Part shown: in pieces, positions 17,144-25,929 of the stretch | Layout: every line of letters starts with the position of its first letter | Numbering within the stretch: the stretch's first letter is position 1 | NCBI RefSeq assembly: GCF_030644225.1 | Contig: NZ_CP128650.1 | Coordinates: forward strand, 1,374,001 to 1,438,000 | Direction: 5' to 3' | From: Selenomonas dianae | GTDB lineage: Bacteria; Bacillota; Negativicutes; Selenomonadales; Selenomonadaceae | DNA: 64,000 bases | Program-made: the position numbers and the translations under genes | The notes under the pieces: generated by a model | Database searches by the model: none | Told to the model about the DNA's origin: nothing | What the model saw: the letters and a program-made list of their open reading frames with translations, nothing else

Positions 17144-17158
17144 CTAAAATTATTATTA
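17144..17158. promoter_or_regulatory. PerR-like operator upstream of perR
   Basis: CTAAAATTATTATTA matches the PerR box consensus TTATAATNATTATAA at 12 positions by eye (the N position counted as a match). It lies between perR and tex, close to the perR start, so it could mediate autorepression. Confidence 0.5.
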
Positions 17159-17240
17159 CTTATACATCATAATACTCTATCCGAAAACTCCTGTCAATAG
17201 TCCCGATTATCTTCCTGCTGCAGAAAAATATCCTATCCTT

Positions 17241-17268
17241 TTGCGCCGCTCTGAAATCATGCTATAAT
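17241..17268 (+). promoter_or_regulatory. Promoter for tex
   Basis: TTGCGC (17241-17246), 16 bp, TATAAT (17263-17268), 37 bp before the tex ATG. Confidence 0.6.
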
Positions 17269-17305
17269 GGAGGACATTGAACAGCAGAAAGAAAGGTTTG
17301 GTTCC

Positions 17306-19495
17306 ATGCGTATCTCCGATATACCCGCCGCCATTGCGGGCGAACTCTCCATCCGTCCGCAGCAGGTTGCATCCGTCATCACGCTTCTTGACGACGGCAA
17401 CACAATCCCATTCATCGCACGCTACCGCAAGGAGGCGACCGGCTCTCTTGAGGACGAGATGCTGCGTCAGGTGGAAACGCGCCTCACCTACCTGCGCAGC
17501 CTCGTCAAGCGGCAGGAGGAAATCATCGCACGCATCGAGGAGCAGGGAAAACTGACGGACGACCTGCGCACGGCAATTGAGGCTGCCGAAAAACTTCAAA
17601 CCCTCGAAGACCTTTACCGCCCGTACAAACAAAAAAAACGTACGCGCGCCTCCATCGCACGCGAGCGCGGACTGGAGGCTCTTGCCAGCACCATGCTGCT
17701 CCAACGGGAGACGAACGGAACCCCCGAGGAGACTGCCGCGCCTTACGTAAACGCAGAAAAAGGAATCCCAACGGTCGCCGAGGCGCTCGCAGGTGCGCGG
17801 GACATCCTCGCCGAAACGATCATGGATGAGGCAGAGCTGCGCCGCCGGATGCGCGAGAAATTTTGGAGGAGCGCTGTCCTTGAGACGACACTCAACGCTA
17901 AAGCTGCGGATGCACAGGTCTTTCAGATGTACGACGGCTACAGCGAGCCCGTCCGCACACTCCCCTCACATCGGATTCTCGCCATCAATCGCGGGGAGAA
18001 AAAGGGTTGCCTCACCGTGCGTATCGCCGTGGATCACGAGGAAAATATCGCATGGATTTACAAGCGGATCTATCAGCGCCCTTCTATTTTTGAGGCGGAA
18101 CTGCACGCAGCAATCGAGGACGGCTACAAACGGCTCCTCCTGCCCGCGCTCGAACGTGAACTTCGTACACAGCTGACCGAAACAGCCGAGGAGAAGGCGA
18201 TCGCGATCTTCGGGCACAACCTCCGCCAGCTCCTCCTGCAGCCGCCGCTCACGGGGCATACCGTACTCGGACTTGACCCCGGCTACCGCACGGGCTGCAA
18301 GGTGGCGCTCGTCGATACAACGGGCAGCGTCCGCGCAAGCGGCGTAATACAGGTCACGAAAAGTGACGGAGAACGCAAGGCGGCAGCGCAAAATCTGCTA
18401 AACCTCATCAAAACGCATCACGTCACGCTCATCTCCATCGGCAACGGAACGGCATCCTACGAAACGGAGCAATTTGTCGCCGCGCTGATCCGTGACAACA
18501 ACCTGAAGGACGTACACTATCTCATCACAAACGAGGCGGGCGCATCCGTCTACTCTGCCTCCCAACTCGCAAAAGATGAACTTCCCGACTACGATGTCAC
18601 GATCCGCGGCGCGGTTTCCATTGCGCGGCGCGTACAGGATCCGCTCGCCGAACTCGTGAAGATCGACCCACAGGCGATCGGTGTCGGACAGTACCAGCAC
18701 GATGTCAGTCAAAAGCAGCTCAAGGAAACACTGGATGCAACGGTGGAAGATGCAGTAAACCACGTCGGTGTCGATCTCAATACCGCCTCCCCCGCCCTCC
18801 TGAACCGCATTGCGGGCATCAACGCCGCGATTGCAAAAAACATCGTCGCCTACCGCAACGAGCATGGACGCTTCACGAGCCGCAAGACACTCCGCAAGGT
18901 CGCCCGTCTGGGCGACGTTGCCTTTACGCAGTGCGCGGGTTTTCTGCGTATCTATGACGGTGAGACACCGCTCGATGCCACCGCCATCCACCCCGAATCC
19001 TACGAGCTCGCACGCGCCGTCCTCAGCGAACTCGGCATCACAGAGGACGATCTGCGCGACCGCACAAAACTCCCGGCTCTCGCGCTCAAGACTGCGCAGA
19101 CAGCACCCGCACCGCTCGCGAAAAAACTCAGCGCAGGCATTCCGACCGTCACAGACATCCTCAAGGCAATCGCATGTCCCGGGCGCGACCCGCGTGAGGA
19201 TCTGCCTGCACCGCTCACGCGCCAAAACATCGTAAAGCTCTCCGATCTCGCCGTCGGCACAATCCTCAAGGGCACGGTACGCAACATCACGGACTTCGGC
19301 GCCTTCATCGACATCGGACTGAAACAGGCGGGACTGCTCCACATCTCCGAGATGAGCCATCGCCGTGTGCGGCATCCGCTTGACGTACTGTCCGTCGGCG
19401 ATTCTCTCGATGTTATGATCATCAGCATTGACGAGGAACGCGGGCGCATCGGACTCTCTCTGAAACGCATGGAAAAGGAAAAGGCACGCGCATGA
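17306..19495 (+). CDS. tex: RNA-binding transcription accessory protein Tex
   Basis: 729 residues from the ATG at 17306 (GAAAGG site); an upstream in-frame ATG at 17267 overlaps the -10 element and is rejected. Tex order is visible: N-terminal helical region with ARYRKEATG, YqgF-like RNase H fold (VLGLDPGYRTGCKVALVD), helix-hairpin-helix repeats (LNRIAGINAAIAKNIVAYRNE), and a C-terminal S1 domain (GTVRNITDFGAFIDIGLKQAG). Tex associates with RNA polymerase and ribosomes and affects transcription quality. The cobT-like gene starts inside its last codon (4-bp overlap). Confidence 0.96.
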   Translation: MRISDIPAAIAGELSIRPQQVASVITLLDDGNTIPFIARYRKEATGSLEDEMLRQVETRLTYLRSLVKRQEEIIARIEEQGKLTDDLRTAIEAAEKLQTLEDLYRPYKQKKRTRASIARERGLEALASTMLLQRETNGTPEETAAPYVNAEKGIPTVAEALAGARDILAETIMDEAELRRRMREKFWRSAVLETTLNAKAADAQVFQMYDGYSEPVRTLPSHRILAINRGEKKGCLTVRIAVDHEENIAWIYKRIYQRPSIFEAELHAAIEDGYKRLLLPALERELRTQLTETAEEKAIAIFGHNLRQLLLQPPLTGHTVLGLDPGYRTGCKVALVDTTGSVRASGVIQVTKSDGERKAAAQNLLNLIKTHHVTLISIGNGTASYETEQFVAALIRDNNLKDVHYLITNEAGASVYSASQLAKDELPDYDVTIRGAVSIARRVQDPLAELVKIDPQAIGVGQYQHDVSQKQLKETLDATVEDAVNHVGVDLNTASPALLNRIAGINAAIAKNIVAYRNEHGRFTSRKTLRKVARLGDVAFTQCAGFLRIYDGETPLDATAIHPESYELARAVLSELGITEDDLRDRTKLPALALKTAQTAPAPLAKKLSAGIPTVTDILKAIACPGRDPREDLPAPLTRQNIVKLSDLAVGTILKGTVRNITDFGAFIDIGLKQAGLLHISEMSHRRVRHPLDVLSVGDSLDVMIISIDEERGRIGLSLKRMEKEKARA

Positions 19496-21339
19496 ACATC
19501 CTCGAACGCACGATTGCAGGCATTGAGATTCCCGCTGTAGGAATTTCGGATACAGTCAGGGCGGCATGGAACGCACAGCCACATACGGACTTCGGTCGAC
19601 TGACCGCCGCCTTGCTGAAATACATCGCCATCACGGGTGAGCGCCACCCCATGCCGCCACAGACGAGTGTCGTCATCTCCTGCGCCGATCATGGTGTTGC
19701 CGCCGAGAGCGTCAGTGCCTACCCGCCCGAAACCACACTGAACATGATGTGCAACTATCTCATCGCACGCGGCGGCGCGGCGAATGCCGCCGCAAATTAT
19801 GCGGGGGCGGATCTCATGGTTGCCGATCTTGGCGTGAATACGAACCACGCCGATATTCCGGGGCTGCTCCATCACAGCATCGCACACGGAACGGCGAACA
19901 TGACCAAAGGACCTGCCATGACGCGTGCACAGGCAATCCAGTCCATTGAAACAGGCATTGCCATCGCAAATGACTGTGCCGATCGCGGCGACCGCTGTAT
20001 CCTGCCCGGCGAGATGGGCATTTCCAACACAACATCGAGTGCAGCGATGGCCGCGACATTCCTTGGCCTCTCCCCCGAGGAAGTCACGGGACGCGGTGCG
20101 AATATCTCCGATAAACGGCTCGCGCACAAGGTCGAGATCGTCCGTCGCGCCCTCGCCGTCAATTGCCCCGATCCACATGACGGACTGGATGTCCTCGCAA
20201 AGGTCGGCGGTTTTGAGCTTGGCTGCATTGCAGGGCTCATTCTCGGCGCAGCCGCACGGCGGATGCTCGTCATCCTTGATGGGGCAAATACCACATCTGC
20301 GGCACTCGTTGCTCACGCCCTTGCACCGAACTGCGTGCATTACCTTCTCGCCTCGCACGCCTCGCTGACGGAGCACTCCCACCCGCACGCACTGCGCCGT
20401 CTCGGGCTCCTACCTGTCCTGCGCCTCGACATCCGTCTGAGTGAGGCGGCGGGGTCGTCGATTGTGCTTCGTATGCTCGAACAGATGCTAAAGGTCTGGG
20501 AGATGATAGATATTTCTGCCGCTCCTCCCCTTCCACCGCACATAGCGCGATCCCCCTTCCCCGCAAGCGGGGAAGGCTGTTATAGCGGAACATCAGCTTC
20601 CCCCGTTTACGGGGAACATGGCGGGCAACGCGAGCCGATAGAGGGAACGCCGCCGCCTCCAAACCAATCCGCCATGGATGCCGCACAGTACCGCCTTGAC
20701 AACCTTGCCAAGCCCATCCACAGCCTCGGTTATCTCGAACGGATTGCCGTTCAGCTCGCAGGTGTGACGCACTGCGAACATCCCCCATTGGACACACGGG
20801 CGGCGCTGCTCCTTATCACAGAGAAAAAAGAGCTGCCCGCCGACCTCACGCGCATCCTCAACGCCCTGACAGATGCGCACGGCATTCCCATTGATATGCT
20901 CCCCATCATTCAGTGCACCGAGAAGAACGCAGACACGTACAAAACAGCATATGACCTCGCCCACACCTATCCGCTGCTCATCCTCGGAACATACGAAACC
21001 ACAGAGAACTCTGCGGCACAGATTCTCTCTGACGCACTGCGCGGCGCGGCAGCGGGCGGCAGTCTCATCCTCCCCGGCGATGCACGGGCGGACAACATCG
21101 CACACAAGACAGAAGAAAACGCCCCCACCCTCGCCCCCTTCATCCTCCATGTCCTCCCCGATATGCTCACGCTCGACGCACACTTGACCGCAGGTATCGC
21201 GGGAATCCTCGGCATCGAGATCGTACGCGCCGCCCTCCACGTCATAAACGATATGAAAACCTTTACCGAGACCGGCGTCGCCGTCGCCATCGACGGGGCG
21301 GGAGCGGGGCGGCAAGTGCGTGGACAGACAAAAAAATAA
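19492..21339 (+). CDS. cobT: Two-domain CobT/ArsAB-like lower-ligand phosphoribosyltransferase fusion
   Basis: 615 residues. Residues 1-342 are CobT-like: ADHGVAAESVSAYP, GEMGISNTTSS (173-183), LDGANTTSAAL, and RLSEAAG with Glu318 at the place of the CobT catalytic base. However, the usual N-terminal KPxGSLGxLE is missing there (AQPHTDFGRL). After a linker (343-395) a second CobT-like unit begins with LDNLAKPIHSLGYLERIAVQLAG (402-424), exactly that missing motif, and ends with the CobT-type tail MKTFTETGV. CobT makes alpha-ribazole phosphate from a base and NaMN for cobamides. Sporomusa uses a two-protein CobT pair, ArsA-ArsB, to activate phenolics. This looks like such a pair on one chain, so the substrate may be unusual. 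The linker is encoded by a palindromic repeat. Confidence 0.8.
   Translation: MNILERTIAGIEIPAVGISDTVRAAWNAQPHTDFGRLTAALLKYIAITGERHPMPPQTSVVISCADHGVAAESVSAYPPETTLNMMCNYLIARGGAANAAANYAGADLMVADLGVNTNHADIPGLLHHSIAHGTANMTKGPAMTRAQAIQSIETGIAIANDCADRGDRCILPGEMGISNTTSSAAMAATFLGLSPEEVTGRGANISDKRLAHKVEIVRRALAVNCPDPHDGLDVLAKVGGFELGCIAGLILGAAARRMLVILDGANTTSAALVAHALAPNCVHYLLASHASLTEHSHPHALRRLGLLPVLRLDIRLSEAAGSSIVLRMLEQMLKVWEMIDISAAPPLPPHIARSPFPASGEGCYSGTSASPVYGEHGGQREPIEGTPPPPNQSAMDAAQYRLDNLAKPIHSLGYLERIAVQLAGVTHCEHPPLDTRAALLLITEKKELPADLTRILNALTDAHGIPIDMLPIIQCTEKNADTYKTAYDLAHTYPLLILGTYETTENSAAQILSDALRGAAAGGSLILPGDARADNIAHKTEENAPTLAPFILHVLPDMLTLDAHLTAGIAGILGIEIVRAALHVINDMKTFTETGVAVAIDGAGAGRQVRGQTKK
20552..20645. 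repeat. Palindromic GC-rich repeat inserted in frame in the CobT-like gene
   Basis: A perfect 10-bp inverted repeat CCTTCCCCGC-aa-GCGGGGAAGG (20555-20576) is followed by a second hairpin TTCCCC / GGGGAA (20598-20616). The insertion keeps the frame and encodes the low-complexity linker between the two CobT units (SPFPASGEG ... VYGEHGGQREPIEG). The peptide has the look of translated intergenic repeats rather than a conserved domain. Outer limits are approximate. Confidence 0.65.
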
Positions 21340-21360
21340 GGCAGAATATATCTGCCTTAT
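21336..21360. terminator. Bidirectional terminator
   Basis: Perfect hairpin ATAAGGCAGA-ATATA-TCTGCCTTAT, with T run on the plus side and A run on the other, between two convergent genes. Confidence 0.85.
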
Positions 21361-21362
21361 TT

Positions 21363-22292
21363 TTATATCACCGCTTCCAACTGCCCCTTTTTGAATACCT
21401 TTCCGATCGTGCCGAACTGGAAGGTCGCCGCCTCCATAACGATAAATCGTCCGTAGGTATTTCCCGGGCGGTAGTTCGAACTGAACGCCTCGCGCATACC
21501 GCCCGCCATATGCATCTCCTCCCCATAGACGAGGAAGGGATTCGGCACGACGGCAAAGAGATTGCTGCCGAGCGGCATCCCCCAGAAGTCCGCATCGCGC
21601 GTCGGTGTGACGGCGACAAAGCGCGGTTCGAGTTCGGGACGGCTCAGACGCAGCTGCATATTTGTGCAGCGCATTCCTTGCACTTCATAGAGCTTGATAA
21701 AGTCGTCCTGCGCCTTCTTCTTTTGGAACATCGTTCCCATGACATCGTAGAGCGCATTGTAGTCGCGTACATAGTCTGCCGCACGCTCGGCAGGGGTTCG
21801 TTCACGCAGCTCCGGGACAGGAATCTTCTCCAGCGAAGCCGCCGCATCGGCGGCTTTTTGACGTGCCGCCTCATTTTGTTTTGCACGGTCACTCGGCGTT
21901 GCTTCCTTGCCGCCTGTCGCACGCGCATAGCTACCCGCCGCACGCTCCATCGCATTCATCGGCTTGGCCTGCCGTCCCGCAGCCGAGGGATTCGGCGCGG
22001 GCGCAGCGGCTCCTGTATATGCACGCGAGAGGTCGCGCCTCATCTCCTCATCGAGGAGATCGCTCACCGATGGGACAGCATGCTGTGCGGCGACGTTCTC
22101 CTCAGCCGCAGGATTGTCAGGTTGCTCCTTCTGCACCTTCCTGCGCGGCGGTGTTCCACCTGTGCGCCGCTCTGCCGCCTCCAGCCGCTCTACCAGCTCG
22201 TCAATGCGACTTTGCTGACGCAGTGCCATTTTTTCGAGAAGCGTGACCCGCTTCGCGAGCTCATGAATCCGTGTCAGTTCGTCGGTTCCCAT
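21363..22292 (-). CDS. Hypothetical protein with N-terminal coiled coil
   Basis: 309 residues, no family recognised. Residues ~5-40 form a coiled coil (LAKRVTLLEKMALRQQSRID), ~45-150 are low-complexity and rich in Ala/Pro/Lys/Glu, and the C-terminal ~135 residues look like a folded domain (ADYVRDYNALYDVM to the end, with MQLRLSRPELEPRFVAV and a Phe/Gly-rich finish). No signal peptide or membrane segment, so it is probably cytoplasmic. It lies 16 bp downstream of fabK on the same strand, and codon use looks native. The coding call is firm because of length, spacing and composition; the function is unknown. Confidence 0.75.
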   Translation of the reverse strand: MGTDELTRIHELAKRVTLLEKMALRQQSRIDELVERLEAAERRTGGTPPRRKVQKEQPDNPAAEENVAAQHAVPSVSDLLDEEMRRDLSRAYTGAAAPAPNPSAAGRQAKPMNAMERAAGSYARATGGKEATPSDRAKQNEAARQKAADAAASLEKIPVPELRERTPAERAADYVRDYNALYDVMGTMFQKKKAQDDFIKLYEVQGMRCTNMQLRLSRPELEPRFVAVTPTRDADFWGMPLGSNLFAVVPNPFLVYGEEMHMAGGMREAFSSNYRPGNTYGRFIVMEAATFQFGTIGKVFKKGQLEAVI

Positions 22293-22308
22293 TCCCCTGA
22301 TTTACCCC

Positions 22309-23253
22309 TTACAGCTCAATCTTGGCAGCATTTGCCAGTGTCTCTCGCGCCTCGCGCATAATGTTCCCGATGATGACGTGCGTCGGCTCGACCGCACGCA
22401 GCAGCGTCAGTGTCTCGCCCGCCTGCACCATGCCGTTCACCACATCGCCATCCACAGCGGCGAGCTTGTTCGTCCCCGTCGCACGGTCGAGCAGTTCCTG
22501 CTTCGTCGCCTTGCCCGAGAGTTCGAGTGCAACGAATTCCTCGGAAAACTTGTTTTTGACACCGCGCACCGAGCCGCCGATGGTGAACCCCGTCACAATC
22601 GTATCCGTGTCCACAGCTGCAAGCAGCTTTGCCTTCATATTCTCATGCACCACGCACTCCTCGGCGACGAGGAAACGCGTCCCCATCTGAATGCCCGCCG
22701 CACCCATGAGCAGCGCTGCCGCAAGTCCGCGTCCGTCGCCGAAACCGCCCGCCATGATAACGGGGAGCTTCACCTCGGGGATCACCTGCTCCATCAGCGG
22801 CAGTGTCGAAAGCACACCGATATGACCGCCTGCCTCCATGCCCTCCACGACAATCGCATCCGCGCCCTTTTCTTCCACGCGTTTGGCGAGCTTGACACTC
22901 GGCACAACGGGGATGACCTTCACGCCCGCCACATGGAGCTTTTCAAAGTACGGCACGGGATTGCCCGCACCGAGCGTCACGAATGCCGGCTTTTCCTCAC
23001 AGATCACATCCACAATCTCATCCTTGTTCGGTGCCATAAGCATCACATTAACGCCAAACGGGCGATCCGTCAGCGTACGGCAGCGGCGAATCTCATCGCG
23101 CGTGTACTCCGTCGTACGCCCTCCCGTCGAGATGATGCCCGCACCGCCCGCATTCGACACCGCAGATGCGAGATTTGCCTCCGAGATCCACGCCATGCCG
23201 CCCTGCAAAATGGGGGCTTCGATCCCCAAAAGTTCCTTCAGCCGATTTGCCAC
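22309..23253 (-). CDS. fabK: Enoyl-[acyl-carrier-protein] reductase, FMN-dependent
   Basis: 314 residues starting at GTG (23253) behind AGGAGG. A FMN-binding TIM barrel of the nitronate monooxygenase/FabK family: ILQGGMAWIS near the start, VEGMEAGGHIG at the phosphate site, and MAGGFGDGRGLAAAL. FabK reduces the last double bond in each round of fatty-acid elongation in many Firmicutes. The N-terminal GIEAPILQGGMAWI and lack of a nitronate-type active His region favour FabK over a nitroalkane oxidase. It follows ispF with a 16-bp gap. Confidence 0.87.
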   Translation of the reverse strand: MANRLKELLGIEAPILQGGMAWISEANLASAVSNAGGAGIISTGGRTTEYTRDEIRRCRTLTDRPFGVNVMLMAPNKDEIVDVICEEKPAFVTLGAGNPVPYFEKLHVAGVKVIPVVPSVKLAKRVEEKGADAIVVEGMEAGGHIGVLSTLPLMEQVIPEVKLPVIMAGGFGDGRGLAAALLMGAAGIQMGTRFLVAEECVVHENMKAKLLAAVDTDTIVTGFTIGGSVRGVKNKFSEEFVALELSGKATKQELLDRATGTNKLAAVDGDVVNGMVQAGETLTLLRAVEPTHVIIGNIMREARETLANAAKIEL

Positions 23254-23269
23254 GTTACTACCTCCTATA

Positions 23270-23746
23270 TTATATACGCTCTATGCCCGCAACGGCATAG
23301 GCAGACATCCCTTCCCCACTGCCCGTGAACCCGAGCCGCTCCTCCGTCGTCGCCTTCACATTCACATCCCCCACAGGGATGTCAAGGAATCGGGCGATGT
23401 TCTCCCGCATCTCTTGGATGTATGGGAGCAGCTTCGGCGCCTGTGCCACAATCGTCGCATCCACATTGCCGATCGCATAGCCCTCCGTGCGCACGAGACG
23501 CGCCACAGCCACGAGGATCTTGCCGCTGTCCGCGCCCTTGAAACGTGCATCCGTATCGGGAAAATGCGTCCCGATGTCCCCGAGTGCCGCCGCACCGAGC
23601 AACGCATCCGAAACCGCATGGAGCAGCACATCGGCATCCGAGTGACCGAGCAGCCCCTTCTCATACGGCACATCCACCCCACCGAGGATGAGCCTGCGCC
23701 CCTCCACCAGACGGTGGACATCGTAGCCCATGCCGAACCGTGTCAT
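23270..23746 (-). CDS. ispF: 2-C-methyl-D-erythritol 2,4-cyclodiphosphate synthase
   Basis: 158 residues, full length. The metal-binding GYDVHRL (8-14) and [18 protein letters not shown] (35-52) are intact, as is the C-terminal [12 protein letters not shown]. It closes the cyclic diphosphate in the non-mevalonate isoprenoid pathway. Its ATG overlaps the ispD stop by 4 bp. This pathway feeds quinone and undecaprenyl-phosphate synthesis. Confidence 0.96.
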   Translation of the reverse strand: MTRFGMGYDVHRLVEGRRLILGGVDVPYEKGLLGHSDADVLLHAVSDALLGAAALGDIGTHFPDTDARFKGADSGKILVAVARLVRTEGYAIGNVDATIVAQAPKLLPYIQEMRENIARFLDIPVGDVNVKATTEERLGFTGSGEGMSAYAVAGIERI

Positions 23747-24513
23747 TCGACCTCTCCCTTCCGTCGCCGCACAACCCCGCCGAGGAGACGTTTTGCCTCA
23801 TGCACAGCGGTTTTCATGAGCTCCCCCGCGCCCATATCACTGCGCAGAATCGCCTCTGCCACCACCATATCCTCGGGTGTCGTCACCTTGATATTGCTGT
23901 ACTCTCCCCTCACGATGTGTACGGGAACGCCGATGCGCTCCACGAGGCTTGCATCATCCGTCCCGAGAAATCCATCCTCATCCGCGCGACGATTCGCCTC
24001 GCGCAGGATCTCCTTGCGGAATCCCTGCGGGGTCTGCACCTGCCAGAGCGTACTGCGCGGCGGTGTCGAAACAACTACGCCGTCCTCCGAAGCGATCTTG
24101 ATCGTATTCTTCTCCGGCACAGCGACAATCGCCGCCCCCTCCGCGCGTACCACGCGGATCAGCTCCTCAATGGTCTCACGGCGAATCAGCGGACGCGCCG
24201 CATCGTGCACGAGAACAATGTCCGCCTCCTCCGAAACAACGGCAAGTCCGTTGCGGATCGAATACTGACGCTCCGATCCCCCCTCAACCACCTTCCACGG
24301 AGCAAGCCCCTTGACCCGGCTGAGAAGCCCCCGCACCGCCTCAACCTCATCTGCTCCAACCGCAACAATCAGCTCGCCGACTTCGGACACCTTGGAAAAC
24401 GTGAGCAGCGTACGCAGGAGCATCGGTTTTCCGGCAAGCGTCAAAAAGACCTTGTTCAGCCCGATGTGCATCCGATGCGCCTGCCCCGCTGCGGGGAAGA
24501 CCACACTAACCAT
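23743..24513 (-). CDS. ispD: 2-C-methyl-D-erythritol 4-phosphate cytidylyltransferase
   Basis: 256 residues. Nucleotide-binding [10 protein letters not shown] at the N-terminus, [11 protein letters not shown] with the metal Asp, and TDDASLVE near the C-terminus define IspD, which joins CTP to methylerythritol phosphate. AGGAGG precedes the ATG. It is followed directly by ispF and preceded by the PIN-TRAM gene, a common Firmicute cluster. Confidence 0.96.
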   Translation of the reverse strand: MVSVVFPAAGQAHRMHIGLNKVFLTLAGKPMLLRTLLTFSKVSEVGELIVAVGADEVEAVRGLLSRVKGLAPWKVVEGGSERQYSIRNGLAVVSEEADIVLVHDAARPLIRRETIEELIRVVRAEGAAIVAVPEKNTIKIASEDGVVVSTPPRSTLWQVQTPQGFRKEILREANRRADEDGFLGTDDASLVERIGVPVHIVRGEYSNIKVTTPEDMVVAEAILRSDMGAGELMKTAVHEAKRLLGGVVRRRKGEVE

Positions 24514-24530
24514 ACATTTCCCTCCTGTGA

Positions 24531-25679
24531 TTACCGTGCCAGCTTTGCAAAGATCATACGCCCTGCCGCCGTCTGCAGTGCCGAGGTCACCTCCACGGAC
24601 ACAATCTCGTTCATGCAGCGGAACCCGCCGTCCACGACAATCATCGTCCCGTCATCGAGATAGGCAAGCCCTTGCCCATGCTCCTTGCCCGGGCGGACAA
24701 TCTGCACCGTCATGAGATCACCGGGAATCGCGACGGGCTTCACTGCATTCGAGAGTGCATTGATGTTCAGCACGGAAACGCCGCGCAACTGCGCCACCTT
24801 GTTCAGGTTGAAATCATTCGTGATGATCTTGCCGCCGACCTCCTGCGCGAGCTGCAGAAGTTTCGAGTCCACCTCCGCGATCTCCTCAAAGTCCGCCTCC
24901 GTGACCTCCACCTTCATACGAGACTCCTTGCGGATCTTTTGCAGGATGTCAAGCCCTCTGCGTCCGCGCACGCGTTTCAGTGAATCCGGCGAATCTGCGA
25001 TGTGCTGCAGCTCCTCCAGAACAAACACAGGTATGAGGAGTGTTCCTTCGAGAAATCCCGTCTCGCAGATGTCCGCGATGCGCCCGTCGATGATGACACT
25101 CGTATCGAGCAGCTTGTACTGCCGCTCCGGCTGCGCGGGCTGTGCCGCATTCTGCAGTGGGGCACGCCCCTCGCGCATACGTGACATATCACGCAGGAAA
25201 CGCGGGATAAAGTCAAAGACCGCCGCCAGTTCCTCCTGCTTTCGCACCATGATGTGAACGCCAAGATAGCCGAGTACAATGCTGAACACGATGGGAATAT
25301 AGTCGCCGACAATCGGTATCATAGAAAACGCATCGCCCAGAAGACGTGCAATGATGAGTCCGATAAAAAGCCCGATTATCCCTGCAACCACATCGCGTGT
25401 CGGCATTTTTTCCAGCTGCCCCTCCACCCACACAGAGAGCCGCTTCAGCCGTCCCGTGAAAAACGGCGCGAGCGGATAGCCAATGATGCCGCCGAGACAC
25501 GCACCAATGAGAACACAGACCAACCCCGCAAGAGAAAGCCCGAGCACCCCAGGCTCGGCGTGCCAGAACGATGCCGTGAAATAGCTGCGTACCGTCGGGA
25601 TCATGAGTTCAAAAAGCGTTCCACCCACAATCGCCGTGATGAGCACAATGAAAAACCGTAATACACGTTCGAGTAACAA
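24531..25679 (-). CDS. PIN/TRAM-domain membrane protein (YacL family)
   Basis: 382 residues, starting at TTG (25679) behind GGGGAGGTG. Four membrane helices in the first ~140 residues, then a PIN nuclease-like domain from LLDTSVIIDGRIADI (~193) with acidic residues in place, ending with KIITNDFNLNKVAQLRG, then a C-terminal TRAM RNA-binding domain (PGKEHGQGLAYLDDGTMIV). YacL proteins precede ispD in many Firmicutes. The exact substrate is not known, and membrane-tethered RNA processing is an inference. Confidence 0.9.
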   Translation of the reverse strand: MLLERVLRFFIVLITAIVGGTLFELMIPTVRSYFTASFWHAEPGVLGLSLAGLVCVLIGACLGGIIGYPLAPFFTGRLKRLSVWVEGQLEKMPTRDVVAGIIGLFIGLIIARLLGDAFSMIPIVGDYIPIVFSIVLGYLGVHIMVRKQEELAAVFDFIPRFLRDMSRMREGRAPLQNAAQPAQPERQYKLLDTSVIIDGRIADICETGFLEGTLLIPVFVLEELQHIADSPDSLKRVRGRRGLDILQKIRKESRMKVEVTEADFEEIAEVDSKLLQLAQEVGGKIITNDFNLNKVAQLRGVSVLNINALSNAVKPVAIPGDLMTVQIVRPGKEHGQGLAYLDDGTMIVVDGGFRCMNEIVSVEVTSALQTAAGRMIFAKLAR

Positions 25680-25747
25680 ACATTCACCTCCCCTCCTACA
25701 CTTTATTGTTGGAAAACGGAAAATGACCCCCGTTTTCCAACTCTTTC

Positions 25748-25776
25748 AGTATAATAAAAAAAATTCGCATTGTCAA
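25748..25776 (-). promoter_or_regulatory. Consensus promoter for the PIN-TRAM (yacL-like) operon
   Basis: Minus-strand TTGACA (25771-25776), 17-bp spacer, TATACT (25748-25753). Almost perfect sigma-A promoter. Confidence 0.8.
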
Positions 25777-25806
25777 AACAGAGTATTCAAAAAGTGAACG
25801 TTGGTC

Positions 25807-25847
25807 TTGACATCTATTGTTTTTTTAATATAATGATTATCGTGCTC
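25807..25847 (+). promoter_or_regulatory. exbB promoter overlapped by a Fur-like box
   Basis: TTGACA (25807-25812), 16 bp, TATAAT (25829-25834). From 25829 the sequence TATAATGATTATCGTGCTC agrees with the Fur consensus GATAATGATTATCATTATC at 15 of 19 positions by eye, so iron-bound repressor would cover the -10 element. This fits iron-controlled TonB energisation. Confidence 0.7.
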
Positions 25848-25929
25848 AGTATTTTTTATATCGTTGATGGGCGCATCTACCGTTTCGGTATGCGCATGAT
25901 GTTCTAATCTATACAAAGGAGTTCCATTT

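Larger units (their letters stand above)
25680..25929. promoter_or_regulatory. Divergent regulatory region of yacL-like gene and exbB
   Basis: 250 bp holding two back-to-back promoters, a Fur-like box and two hairpins. A 12-bp perfect inverted repeat GTTGGAAAACGG / CCGTTTTCCAAC lies at about 25708-25741 inside the 5' leader of the minus-strand gene. A second hairpin, GCGCATctACC / GGTATGCGC, lies at 25871-25895 in the exbB leader. Neither has a T run typical of a terminator. Confidence 0.6.

Noticed and set aside
19000-20388. Minus-strand frame across the tex/cobT junction
   Set aside because: Antisense to two recognised genes; no homology visible.
19492-21339. Idea that the CobT-like gene is a pseudogene made by a frameshift or repeat insertion
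   Set aside because: The frame is open through the repeat, both units keep conserved motifs, and the second unit supplies the motif absent from the first.
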